Source: Microbacterium ureisolvens
Lineage (GTDB): Bacteria; Actinomycetota; Actinomycetes; Actinomycetales; Microbacteriaceae
Assembly (NCBI RefSeq): GCF_019511645.1
Contig: NZ_JAEUAX010000004.1
Span: forward strand, 303,938 to 367,937
Length of the DNA: 64,000 nucleotides
Direction of reading: 5' to 3'
The position numbers and the translations under genes were made by a program. Below are positions 40,653-52,744 of this stretch, piece by piece (position 1 is the stretch's first letter; each line of letters starts with the position of its first letter). The notes under the pieces were generated by a model. That model worked only from the letters and a program-made list of their open reading frames with translations. It was not told the origin of the DNA and did no database searches.

Positions 40653-41665
40653 CGGACACGCCCGCCACCGCGTACACCCAGGCGCCCACCGCGACCGACG
40701 GCGCGCCCTTCGACGACGCCGCGCTGCGTGAGGCGATGAACCGCGTGCGCCTCGAGGTCGGCAAGGCCGTCGTCGGGCAGGACGGCACCGTGACGGGCCT
40801 GTTGATCGCCCTGCTCTCGCGCGGCCACGTGCTTCTCGAAGGCGTGCCTGGAGTCGCGAAGACGCTCCTCGTGCGGGCCTTCTCGACAGCGCTCGGCCTC
40901 GACACCAAGCGCATCCAGTTCACGCCCGACCTCATGCCCGGCGACGTGTCGGGCTCCCTCGTCTACGACGCGAAGACGGGTGAATTCGAGTTCCGCGAGG
41001 GTCCCGTCTTCACGAACGTCGTGCTCGCCGACGAGATCAACCGCACACCGCCCAAGACGCAGGCGGCCCTGCTCGAGGCGATGGAGGAACGCCAGGTCTC
41101 GACCGACGGGGTGACCAGGCCCCTGCCCGACCCGTTCCTCGTCGCGGCGACGCAGAACCCCATCGAGCACGAGGGCACCTACACGCTGCCCGAGGCGCAG
41201 CTCGACCGGTTCCTGCTGAAGCTCATCGTCGAGGTGCCCGCGCGGGATGCCGAGCTCGCCGTCCTGCGCCGCCACGCGAGCGGTTTCGACCCGCGCGACC
41301 TCGAGGGCGCGGGGCTGCGACGTGCGGCCACGGCCGATGAGATCCGCGCGGCGCAGCGGGCCGCAGCATCCGTCACCGTCTCGGACGACGTGCTCGGCTA
41401 CGTCGTGGACCTCGCGCAGGCCACGCGCCGGAGCCCCTCGGTGCAGCTCGGGGTGAGCCCGCGCGCGGCGACCGCCCTGCTCGCGGCGTCGAAGGCGTGG
41501 GCGTGGCTCGGCGGCTACCCCGCGATCACGCCCGATCACGTGCAGACGATGCTGCTGCCGACATGGCGCCACCGCATCCGGCTGCGCCCCGACGCGGAGC
41601 TCGAGGGCGTGTCGGTCGATGCCGTGCTGGGCTCGGTGCTGCAGCAGACCCGCGTGCCGATCTGA
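40649..41665 (+). CDS. MoxR-family AAA+ ATPase
   Basis: 338 residues. Walker A GVPGVAKT (about 69-76), Walker B VVLADEINRTPPKTQAALLEAMEE, the sensor TQNPIEHEGTYTLPEAQLDRFLL, and the C-terminal lid domain are all present. MoxR ATPases are chaperone-like and act with a VWA or DUF58 protein to mature a complex; the DUF58 gene follows 5 bases downstream. Cytoplasmic. The target in this cluster is unknown. Confidence 0.93.
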   Translation: MTDTPATAYTQAPTATDGAPFDDAALREAMNRVRLEVGKAVVGQDGTVTGLLIALLSRGHVLLEGVPGVAKTLLVRAFSTALGLDTKRIQFTPDLMPGDVSGSLVYDAKTGEFEFREGPVFTNVVLADEINRTPPKTQAALLEAMEERQVSTDGVTRPLPDPFLVAATQNPIEHEGTYTLPEAQLDRFLLKLIVEVPARDAELAVLRRHASGFDPRDLEGAGLRRAATADEIRAAQRAAASVTVSDDVLGYVVDLAQATRRSPSVQLGVSPRAATALLAASKAWAWLGGYPAITPDHVQTMLLPTWRHRIRLRPDAELEGVSVDAVLGSVLQQTRVPI

Positions 41666-41670
41666 CCCGC

Positions 41671-42972
41671 ATGTACGTCACCGGTCGCCTGCCGCTGCTC
41701 CTCGCCGTCGGAGCGCTGCCCGTGGTGCTGCTGTCGACGGCGGGCATCGACGCGTGGCTTGCGGTGGCGGGCTGGGTGCTGCTGTGCCTGGCCGCGACGT
41801 TCGCCGATGCCGCGGCGGCACCGGATCCGCGCCGACTGACGGTGACGCGGAGAATGCCCCAGCGCGTGCTGCTCGGCCAGCCAGTGGCCGCCGAGCTCGT
41901 GCTTCGCAACGGCGGCGAGCGGACGCTGCGCGGCCGTGTCCGCGACGCGTGGCAGCCGACCGCGGGGGCACCGGCCGGACGCGCCGGCGTCGCGATCCCG
42001 CCCGGCGAGGCTCGCACCATCGCCATTCCGCTGCTCCCCCGCCGCCGCGGCGAGCTCCGCTCACGCTTCGTCGTCGTGCGCTCCGACGGGCCGCTCCGCC
42101 TCGCCGGACGCCAGGCCCGCCTCGACGCGCCGGGCGCGTTGCGCGTGCTGCCGCCCTTCACCGCCCGCCGTCACCTGCCCTCGCGGCTCGCCCGTCTGCG
42201 CGAGCTCGACGGCAACACGAGCGTGCAGATGCGCGGCCAGGGCACGGAGTTCGACTCGCTGCGCGAGTACGTGCGCGGCGACGACGTGCGCTCGATCGAC
42301 TGGCGCGCGACGGCCCGGGCGAGCACGACGATGCTGCGCACGTGGCGCCCCGAGCGCGACCGGCACGTGGTGATCGTGATCGACACCGGACGCACGGCCG
42401 CCGCACGGGTCGGCGACGGCGTGCGGATGGATGCCGCGATGGAGGCGGCGCTGCTGCTCGCGGCCCTCGCCACCCGGGCGGGCGACCACGTGCACCTTCT
42501 GATGTTCGACCGGGCGATCCGCGCCCGCGTCACGCGCGTGGACGGACCCGGACTGCTGCCCGCGCTGGTAGACGCGATGGCTCCCGTCGAACCGCGCCTG
42601 ATCGACACCGACTGGGACGCCGCGTTCGCGCAGGTGCGCGCGCTCACCTCCCGCCCCTCGCTGGTGGTGCTGCTCACCGCACAGGACGCCGCCGAGGCGG
42701 CGCGCGGGTTCCTCGGATCGCTTCCCGCTCTCGCCCGCGGCGCGCACGTGCTGGTCGGCGCGGTCACCGACGAGCAGGACCCGCTCCCGGACCGCCCCGA
42801 CGCCGCCGATGTCTACCGCGCGGCCGCGATCGAACAGAGCGCCCACGACGCCGCCGTCGTCGCCGCCGCGATCGGCCGGGCCGGCGGTGAGGCGATCGCC
42901 GCGACACCCGAGGACCTGCCGCCGCGGATCGCCGACCGCTACCTCGCGCTGAAGGCGGCCGGTCGTCTCTGA
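41671..42972 (+). CDS. DUF58-domain protein, MoxR partner
   Basis: 433 residues. Two short N-terminal hydrophobic helices (about 6-48) anchor it. A beta-rich middle precedes the DUF58 motif (GQGTEFDSLREYVRGDDVRSIDW, about 190-212), which begins a VWA-like domain with VIVIDTGRTAA as the first MIDAS-like strand. It is normally paired with MoxR and found in cluster with DUF4129 and DUF4350 proteins. It is the last gene before a large nested inverted repeat (42983). Confidence 0.9.
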   Translation: MYVTGRLPLLLAVGALPVVLLSTAGIDAWLAVAGWVLLCLAATFADAAAAPDPRRLTVTRRMPQRVLLGQPVAAELVLRNGGERTLRGRVRDAWQPTAGAPAGRAGVAIPPGEARTIAIPLLPRRRGELRSRFVVVRSDGPLRLAGRQARLDAPGALRVLPPFTARRHLPSRLARLRELDGNTSVQMRGQGTEFDSLREYVRGDDVRSIDWRATARASTTMLRTWRPERDRHVVIVIDTGRTAAARVGDGVRMDAAMEAALLLAALATRAGDHVHLLMFDRAIRARVTRVDGPGLLPALVDAMAPVEPRLIDTDWDAAFAQVRALTSRPSLVVLLTAQDAAEAARGFLGSLPALARGAHVLVGAVTDEQDPLPDRPDAADVYRAAAIEQSAHDAAVVAAAIGRAGGEAIAATPEDLPPRIADRYLALKAAGRL

Positions 42973-42982
42973 TGCGCCCGGT

Positions 42983-43061
42983 CGACGGTTTGGGGCGCGC
43001 CGCGAACGTTCGGGGCGCGCGCCGCGCGCCCCGAACGTCGCTCACGCGCCCCAAACCGTCG
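42983..43061. repeat. Nested inverted-repeat element after the DUF58 gene
   Basis: Outer arms CGACGGTTTGGGGCGCG (42983-42999) and CGCGCCCCAAACCGTCG (43045-43061) are perfect over 17 bp. Inner arms ACGTTCGGGGCGCGCG (43006-43021) and CGCGCGCCCCGAACGT (43023-43038) are perfect over 16 bp. It starts 10 bases after the DUF58 stop and may act as a terminator or may be a palindromic mobile element. Confidence 0.7.
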
Positions 43062-43139
43062 AGATACAGCGGGCGGGGGAACTCGAACGCCTGTGACGCC
43101 TCGGGCCGCAGCATCCGCTCCCCGGAACACCCGGGGACG

Positions 43140-43180
43140 AACGCCTGAACACCCGACGAAACTCAGCGAGATCAGGCGTT
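43140..43180. repeat. Inverted repeat in the aquaporin leader
   Basis: AACGCCTGA (43140-43148) and TCAGGCGTT (43172-43180) form a 9-bp perfect stem with a 23-base loop. The other 200 bases of 42973-43259 hold nothing I can name except the GCAGCATCC copy at 43108. It could be an operator or RNA hairpin for the aquaporin gene. Confidence 0.4.
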
Positions 43181-43259
43181 GTAGCCGGACACTCCGCGTG
43201 CGGTACCTGGGAAACCGCTGAACATGCCGCTAGCCTCGCGGCGAGGAAAGGAGTCCGCC

Positions 43260-44057
43260 ATGTCGGATACCACCATCCCGCCCACCACGGTGAACAGGCT
43301 CGTCGCGGAGGCTCTGGGAACGTTTCTGCTCGTCTTCGGCGGCGTGGGCGCGGCGCTGTTCGCCGCCAACTTCCCGGCCGGGGATGAGGGCAATCCGCTG
43401 GGCATCGCCTTCGTCGGCGTCTCCCTCGCGTTCGGTCTGACCGTCGTCGCGGGCGCCTACGCGTGGGGTCCGATCTCGGGCGGCCACTTCAACCCGGCCA
43501 TCACGCTCGGGCTCGCGGCGGCGGGCCGCTTCGAGTGGAAGAACACCATCGGGTACATCATCGCGCAGGTGATCGGCGGCGCGCTCGGCACGACGCTCAT
43601 CGTGCTGATCGGCATCTTCGGCACCGACAACTGGCTGGCGGGCGCCCAGGACAGCGGCTTCGCGTCGAACGGCTACGGTACGGGAGACTTCGGCTCACCC
43701 GGCGGCTTCGAGCTCGGCGCGGCGATCATCGCGGAGGTACTCCTGACGGCGATCTTCGTGCTGATCATCCTGGGTGTCACGCACTCGACGCGCGGCACCG
43801 CGGCGCTCGCGCCGCTCGCGATCGGCCTCACGCTGACCCTCATCCACCTGATCTCGATCCCGATCGACAACACGTCGGTGAACCCGGCCCGCTCGATCGC
43901 CGCGGCGATCTACGGCGGCCCCGGGCCGCTGTCGCAGCTGTGGGTGTTCATCGTGTTCCCGATCGTCGGCGGACTCCTCGCCGGCGTGCTGCACCGCGCG
44001 CTCTTCGAGCCCAAGGGCACGCTGCCCCCCGTGCAGGCCGAGGCGCGCGTCCCGTAA
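43260..44057 (+). CDS. aqpZ: Aquaporin Z-type water channel
   Basis: 265 residues. Six membrane helices and two NPA motifs (HFNPAI about 78-83, SVNPARS about 207-213) are intact, and IHLISIPIDNTSVNPAR is typical of AqpZ rather than glycerol channels. An AAAGGAG ribosome site stands 7 bases before ATG 43260. It is convergent with katG; some aquaporins pass hydrogen peroxide, so co-location with KatG may have meaning, though this is inference. Confidence 0.92.
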   Translation: MSDTTIPPTTVNRLVAEALGTFLLVFGGVGAALFAANFPAGDEGNPLGIAFVGVSLAFGLTVVAGAYAWGPISGGHFNPAITLGLAAAGRFEWKNTIGYIIAQVIGGALGTTLIVLIGIFGTDNWLAGAQDSGFASNGYGTGDFGSPGGFELGAAIIAEVLLTAIFVLIILGVTHSTRGTAALAPLAIGLTLTLIHLISIPIDNTSVNPARSIAAAIYGGPGPLSQLWVFIVFPIVGGLLAGVLHRALFEPKGTLPPVQAEARVP

Positions 44058-44077
44058 CCCTCCCGGCCCGAACGCCC

Positions 44078-44111
44078 GAGCGGTCCGCCCCCTTCCGGGG
44101 ACGGGCCGCTC
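44078..44111. terminator. Bidirectional hairpin terminator between aqpZ and katG
   Basis: GAGCGGTCCG pairs with CGGGCCGCTC (one wobble), and CCCC/GGGG extends the inner stem, in the 74-bp gap between convergent genes. Confidence 0.6.
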
Positions 44112-44131
44112 CTGCACGGTGAGCAGGTGTG

Positions 44132-48026
<3,895 letters not shown>

Positions 48027-48042
48027 GCGCTTTACTGTAGCC
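48027..48042. promoter_or_regulatory. Minimal divergent promoter of spoIIM/RDD genes
   Basis: Only 16 bp separate the two start codons. CGCTTTACTGTAG is nearly symmetric: TACAGT read leftward lies 7 bases before the spoIIM ATG, and TTTACT or TACTGT read rightward lies 4-6 bases before the RDD ATG. This suggests back-to-back -10 boxes producing leaderless mRNAs; -35 boxes are poor. Confidence 0.4.
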
Positions 48043-48888
48043 ATGCCCGCCGTAGAGCCCGCGATCGTCGACATCCACCAGGACGAGGTGCTCACCGGCG
48101 AGGCTGTCGCGCTCGACGTGCAGCCGCTCGGGTTCTTCATGCGCGCGCTCGGAGTGATCATCGACATGATCCTGGGCGTGGTCGTGTTCCTGCTGCTGGT
48201 GTGGGGCATCACCTGGCTCGCCGGGATCGGCGCCGTGGACGAGGCGGTGATGCCGATCCTCACCATCGTCCTGCTCGTGCTCGTCATGGTCGCGATCCCG
48301 ACCGTCGTCGAGACCACCACCCACGGCCGCAGTCTCGGCAAGCTCGCCGTGGGGGGTCGCATCGTGCGCACCGACGGCGGCGCTTCGGGCTTCCGTCACG
48401 CATTCATCCGCGCCCTCGTCGGCGTCTTCGAGCTGTGGTTCACGGTGGGCGCCGTCGCCGCGCTCGTCGGTGCCTTCACCCCGCGGTCGCAGCGCCTCGG
48501 CGATCTGCTCGCCGGGACCTACTCCGAGCGCACGCGCACGCCCCGCCTGCCCGATCCGCAGCTCGGGATCCCTCCGGTACTCACCGACTGGGCGGCCGTT
48601 GCGGACGTCGCGCGACTGCCCGAGCGCCTCTCGCGACGCCTGGCTCAGTTCGCCCGCTCGGCGCCGAGCATGGAGCCCACCGCACGCGCGCGGGTTGCAG
48701 CATCCCTCGCCCGCGAAGCCGCCGAGCACGTCTCACCGGTGCCGTCCGTCGACCCCGAGACCTTCCTCATCGGGGTGGTCGCCGTGCGCCGCGGGCGCGA
48801 GCTGAGGGCGCTGCGGCTCGAGACCGCGCGCGCCGACGCACTGGCCGGGCCGGTGTCTGCCCCGCCGCGCGGCTTCCCCGAGCGCTGA
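48043..48888 (+). CDS. RDD-family membrane protein
   Basis: 281 residues. The RDD domain (about 25-165) has three membrane helices and the namesake charged residues (FMRALGVIIDMILG, HGRSLGKLAVGGRIV, SQRLGDLLAGTY). A soluble C-terminal half (about 165-281) is helical and basic. It is divergent from spoIIM across a 16-bp gap with no ribosome-binding site. Function unknown; often encoded with MoxR/DUF58 genes. Confidence 0.9.
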   Translation: MPAVEPAIVDIHQDEVLTGEAVALDVQPLGFFMRALGVIIDMILGVVVFLLLVWGITWLAGIGAVDEAVMPILTIVLLVLVMVAIPTVVETTTHGRSLGKLAVGGRIVRTDGGASGFRHAFIRALVGVFELWFTVGAVAALVGAFTPRSQRLGDLLAGTYSERTRTPRLPDPQLGIPPVLTDWAAVADVARLPERLSRRLAQFARSAPSMEPTARARVAASLAREAAEHVSPVPSVDPETFLIGVVAVRRGRELRALRLETARADALAGPVSAPPRGFPER

Positions 48889-48923
48889 GCCCGCCCGGGC
48901 ACCGAGACCGGTGGTGACGGCGG

Positions 48924-50423
<1,500 letters not shown>

Positions 50424-50468
50424 CCGCCCATTCTCCCACGCCCGCAGCAGGCCCGGGAAAGGCGCGGG

Positions 50469-50675
50469 TCAGGCGCGGAGGGTCTCGTGCCGGACGACGA
50501 CCCAGCCCTTGGGCACCGAGAGGCGGTCGGTGTGGATCGCGCACAGGTCGTGCGCATGCGGGTCGCCGGCGGCGCCGAGCGGACCGAGAGCCGCCATCTG
50601 GTCGCCGTAGTCGTAAGTGAGGGTGGACACCGCCTCACGGGCGCATCCGACCTTGGAGCAGACTCTCTCGCGCAT
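50469..50675 (-). CDS. DUF3499 small metal-site protein
   Basis: 68 residues beginning MRERVCSKVGCAREAVSTLTYDYGD and later CAIHTDRL, ending VPKGWVVVRHE. The pair C6-x4-C11 and C45-x2-H48 suggests a small zinc site. This is the DUF3499 pattern; homologues are near manA/whiB2 in actinobacteria (Rv3258c by position). It is convergent with nothing and divergent from the metallopeptidase-family gene across 203 bp with strong inverted repeats. Function unknown. Confidence 0.8.
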   Translation of the reverse strand: MRERVCSKVGCAREAVSTLTYDYGDQMAALGPLGAAGDPHAHDLCAIHTDRLSVPKGWVVVRHETLRA

Positions 50676-50730
50676 CGGGTAGACGCTATCGCGCCCCGCC
50701 GACACCGGGACGGATGCCGCGCCGCAACGT

Positions 50731-50765
50731 TCTGGGCGGGCGCCGCGCCGCGCCACCCGCCCAGA
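50731..50765. repeat. Inverted repeat in the DUF3499/Rv3259-like gap
   Basis: TCTGGGCGGG (50731-50740) and CCCGCCCAGA (50756-50765) form a 10-bp perfect stem with a 15-base loop rich in GC. The left flank ACGT resembles the inner arm of the element at 43006. Confidence 0.55.
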
Positions 50766-50770
50766 CAACA

Positions 50771-50853
50771 TCCTCATTTGAGGACGGTTGCCGAGATGCG
50801 GACCGATCCCGGCGCGCCGCCCCGCGTTCCGGCAACCGTCCTCAGCTGAGGAC
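50771..50853. repeat. Large inverted repeat containing two palindromes
   Basis: Arms at 50772-50793 and 50830-50851 match at 20 of 22 positions, with a 36-base loop. The left arm carries TCCTCATTTGAGGA and the right arm the perfect 16-bp palindrome GTCCTCAGCTGAGGAC (50838-50853). It ends 25 bases before the downstream gene; a dimeric repressor could bind both sites, or it is a mobile palindrome. Confidence 0.6.
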
Positions 50854-50878
50854 GCGGCCCGCGACCTAGGATGGAGGC

Positions 50879-51319
50879 ATGGCGTGGCGTCGGAGCAAGA
50901 CCAGCGAGCGCGCGCCGCGGCGCGCCTCCCGTCACGGACGCCACGGGCGCGAGGGCCGCAGCTCCGTCGTCCGCCCGCCGCTTCCGCCGCTCGACACCCG
51001 CGTCGACCGCTTCGACCTCTCGGTCGGCACCGCGGCGGAGTTCCTGCGGTCGGCATGGCCCGAGCTGCGCGACGTCCGTTTCGAGGTGGCCGACATGCCC
51101 GCCGCGACCGACGACGACGGCATCCCCCGCTGGACCGTGCTGCCCGACGCGGGCCGCATCATCCTGTACCGCCTGCCCATCGAGCGCCTCAGCCACATGC
51201 ATCGCGACGACGAGCTGCACCGGCGCATGCTGGTCGAGGGTGCGGTCTTCCGCGCAGCGGCCGAGTACCTCGACCGAGACCCGTGGGACCTCGGTCCCGA
51301 GCGCTTCAGATACTTCTGA
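50879..51319 (+). CDS. Metallopeptidase-family (Rv3259-like) protein, active site degenerate
   Basis: 146 residues. A basic Arg/His-rich N terminus (about 1-30) is followed by a domain with FEVADMPAATDDDGIPRWT, IILYRLPIERLSHMHR and a C-terminal helix ELHRRMLVEGAVFRAAAEYL. Sequence order and neighbours match the actinobacterial metallopeptidase-family proteins (Rv3259). The zincin HExxH motif is absent: the helix has DELHRRMLVEG instead. A catalytic role is therefore doubtful. Confidence 0.7.
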   Translation: MAWRRSKTSERAPRRASRHGRHGREGRSSVVRPPLPPLDTRVDRFDLSVGTAAEFLRSAWPELRDVRFEVADMPAATDDDGIPRWTVLPDAGRIILYRLPIERLSHMHRDDELHRRMLVEGAVFRAAAEYLDRDPWDLGPERFRYF

Positions 51320-51337
51320 CGCCTCGGCCGGCCAGGG

Positions 51338-52744
51338 TCAGGGGTAGACGACGATCTCGGGCGTCGCGACGTCGGCCGGCCACACCGGCACCCCGGCGAG
51401 CGCCCCGTCGCCCGAGAACGACAAGCCCGCGCGCACCGGTGCCTGCGGGTCGAACAGATACACCGTGCGCGTCGCCAGCCGCACCGCGACGGACCCGTTC
51501 GCCGGAACCGTGAGATTGAGCGCCGAGCCGCCGTCGGTCGGGGCCACCTCGACCGTCACCGCCTCGTCGGCCGGGTTCACCAGCGTCAGCGACGGCGTCG
51601 GACCGCCGGGCGTCGCGAACAGCGACGGCACCGACACCTCGGGGGCCGGCGTGTACCAGGCGAAGTCGTCGCCCGACGCGACGCCTGTCGCCTGCCACAC
51701 CGCAGCGACCACGGGGGCATCCGCCTCGACCGTGACCGTGTAGGCGCCCGGCGCCAGTCCGTTCAGTGCGAGCTCGAGCGGCTTGCCCGGCTCGAGCGCC
51801 AGCTCCTGCGGTTCTCCGACCGTCTCGGAGCGGCCGGCGGAGTTGACCGACACGCGCGCGGTCGCGGGGAGCGAGGGCGACAGCATCCGCAGCACCGTCG
51901 TCTCGTTCGCGGCGCCGTCGGCGTCGGTCGGACGCGTGACCGTGATGCCCGTGATGACCTGGGTGTTCTCGGTGTGGGCGATCGGGCCGACCTGATCGAC
52001 TCCGCCGGGAGTCAGGGTGCGCGTGATGCTCGCCTGGAGCGATGCGTGGATCGGCGCCCCGACGGCCGAGACGCGCACGACCGGGGTCTCCTCGCCGAGC
52101 GCGAGGCCCGCGAGCGGCACGACGCGCTGCGTGCCGGGCGCGATGACCAGGTCGGTGCCGCCCGGCGGCGTCTGCGGGCCGTCCACGCCGTACACCGTCA
52201 GCTGAACGGTCGCGGGGACCGCGCCCGGATTGGCGAGCAGCACCAGGTCGGCGGCGCCGGTCGCCCCCGACCCGCCGACCAGCCAGGAGTCGAGGAGCGG
52301 CGGGCGGCAGGCGGATGCCGCGAAGCCCGAGAGGTCGTCGGCGTTCGCCGTCGAGGCACCCGTCGCGGCGACGTCGACCGCCTGGCCGTCGCGCGGCTCG
52401 GCGGTGTACGCGAGAGGCCCTGGCCCGACGCCCGTCGTCAGCAGCTGCTGCTGGGCCGCCCCGGCCCCATCGGCAGTACCCCCGATGACGGACTGCGGCG
52501 CGGCGAGGGTCACCGTCGAAGCCGCGGTGGGATTGCGCCCGATCGACAGCAAGCCGCCGTCGCAGGAGATCACGGATGCTGCGGGCGCGGGCTTCGCGGA
52601 AATGCTCAGCGGCTCGCGCACGACCGTGGGCCACGGCACCGACACCGCGGTGACGACCGCGATCACCGCCAGGATCGACACGGCGGTGCCGATCAGCAGG
52701 CGGGCACTCGTCGTCGCCCAGCGGAACACGCGGCGGTCGCTCAT
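51338..52744 (-). CDS. DUF5719-family secreted or anchored protein
   Basis: 468 residues. An N-terminal helix (ARLLIGTAVSILAVIAVVTAVSV, about 13-35) is followed by a long beta-rich extracytoplasmic part with many Val/Thr/Gly strands. The start 52744 overlaps the stop of the large GT2 gene, so the two are one unit, the usual DUF5719-GT2 partnership in actinobacteria. It is probably an envelope protein assisting glycan assembly; no catalytic motif is seen. Confidence 0.82.
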   Translation of the reverse strand: MSDRRVFRWATTSARLLIGTAVSILAVIAVVTAVSVPWPTVVREPLSISAKPAPAASVISCDGGLLSIGRNPTAASTVTLAAPQSVIGGTADGAGAAQQQLLTTGVGPGPLAYTAEPRDGQAVDVAATGASTANADDLSGFAASACRPPLLDSWLVGGSGATGAADLVLLANPGAVPATVQLTVYGVDGPQTPPGGTDLVIAPGTQRVVPLAGLALGEETPVVRVSAVGAPIHASLQASITRTLTPGGVDQVGPIAHTENTQVITGITVTRPTDADGAANETTVLRMLSPSLPATARVSVNSAGRSETVGEPQELALEPGKPLELALNGLAPGAYTVTVEADAPVVAAVWQATGVASGDDFAWYTPAPEVSVPSLFATPGGPTPSLTLVNPADEAVTVEVAPTDGGSALNLTVPANGSVAVRLATRTVYLFDPQAPVRAGLSFSGDGALAGVPVWPADVATPEIVVYP

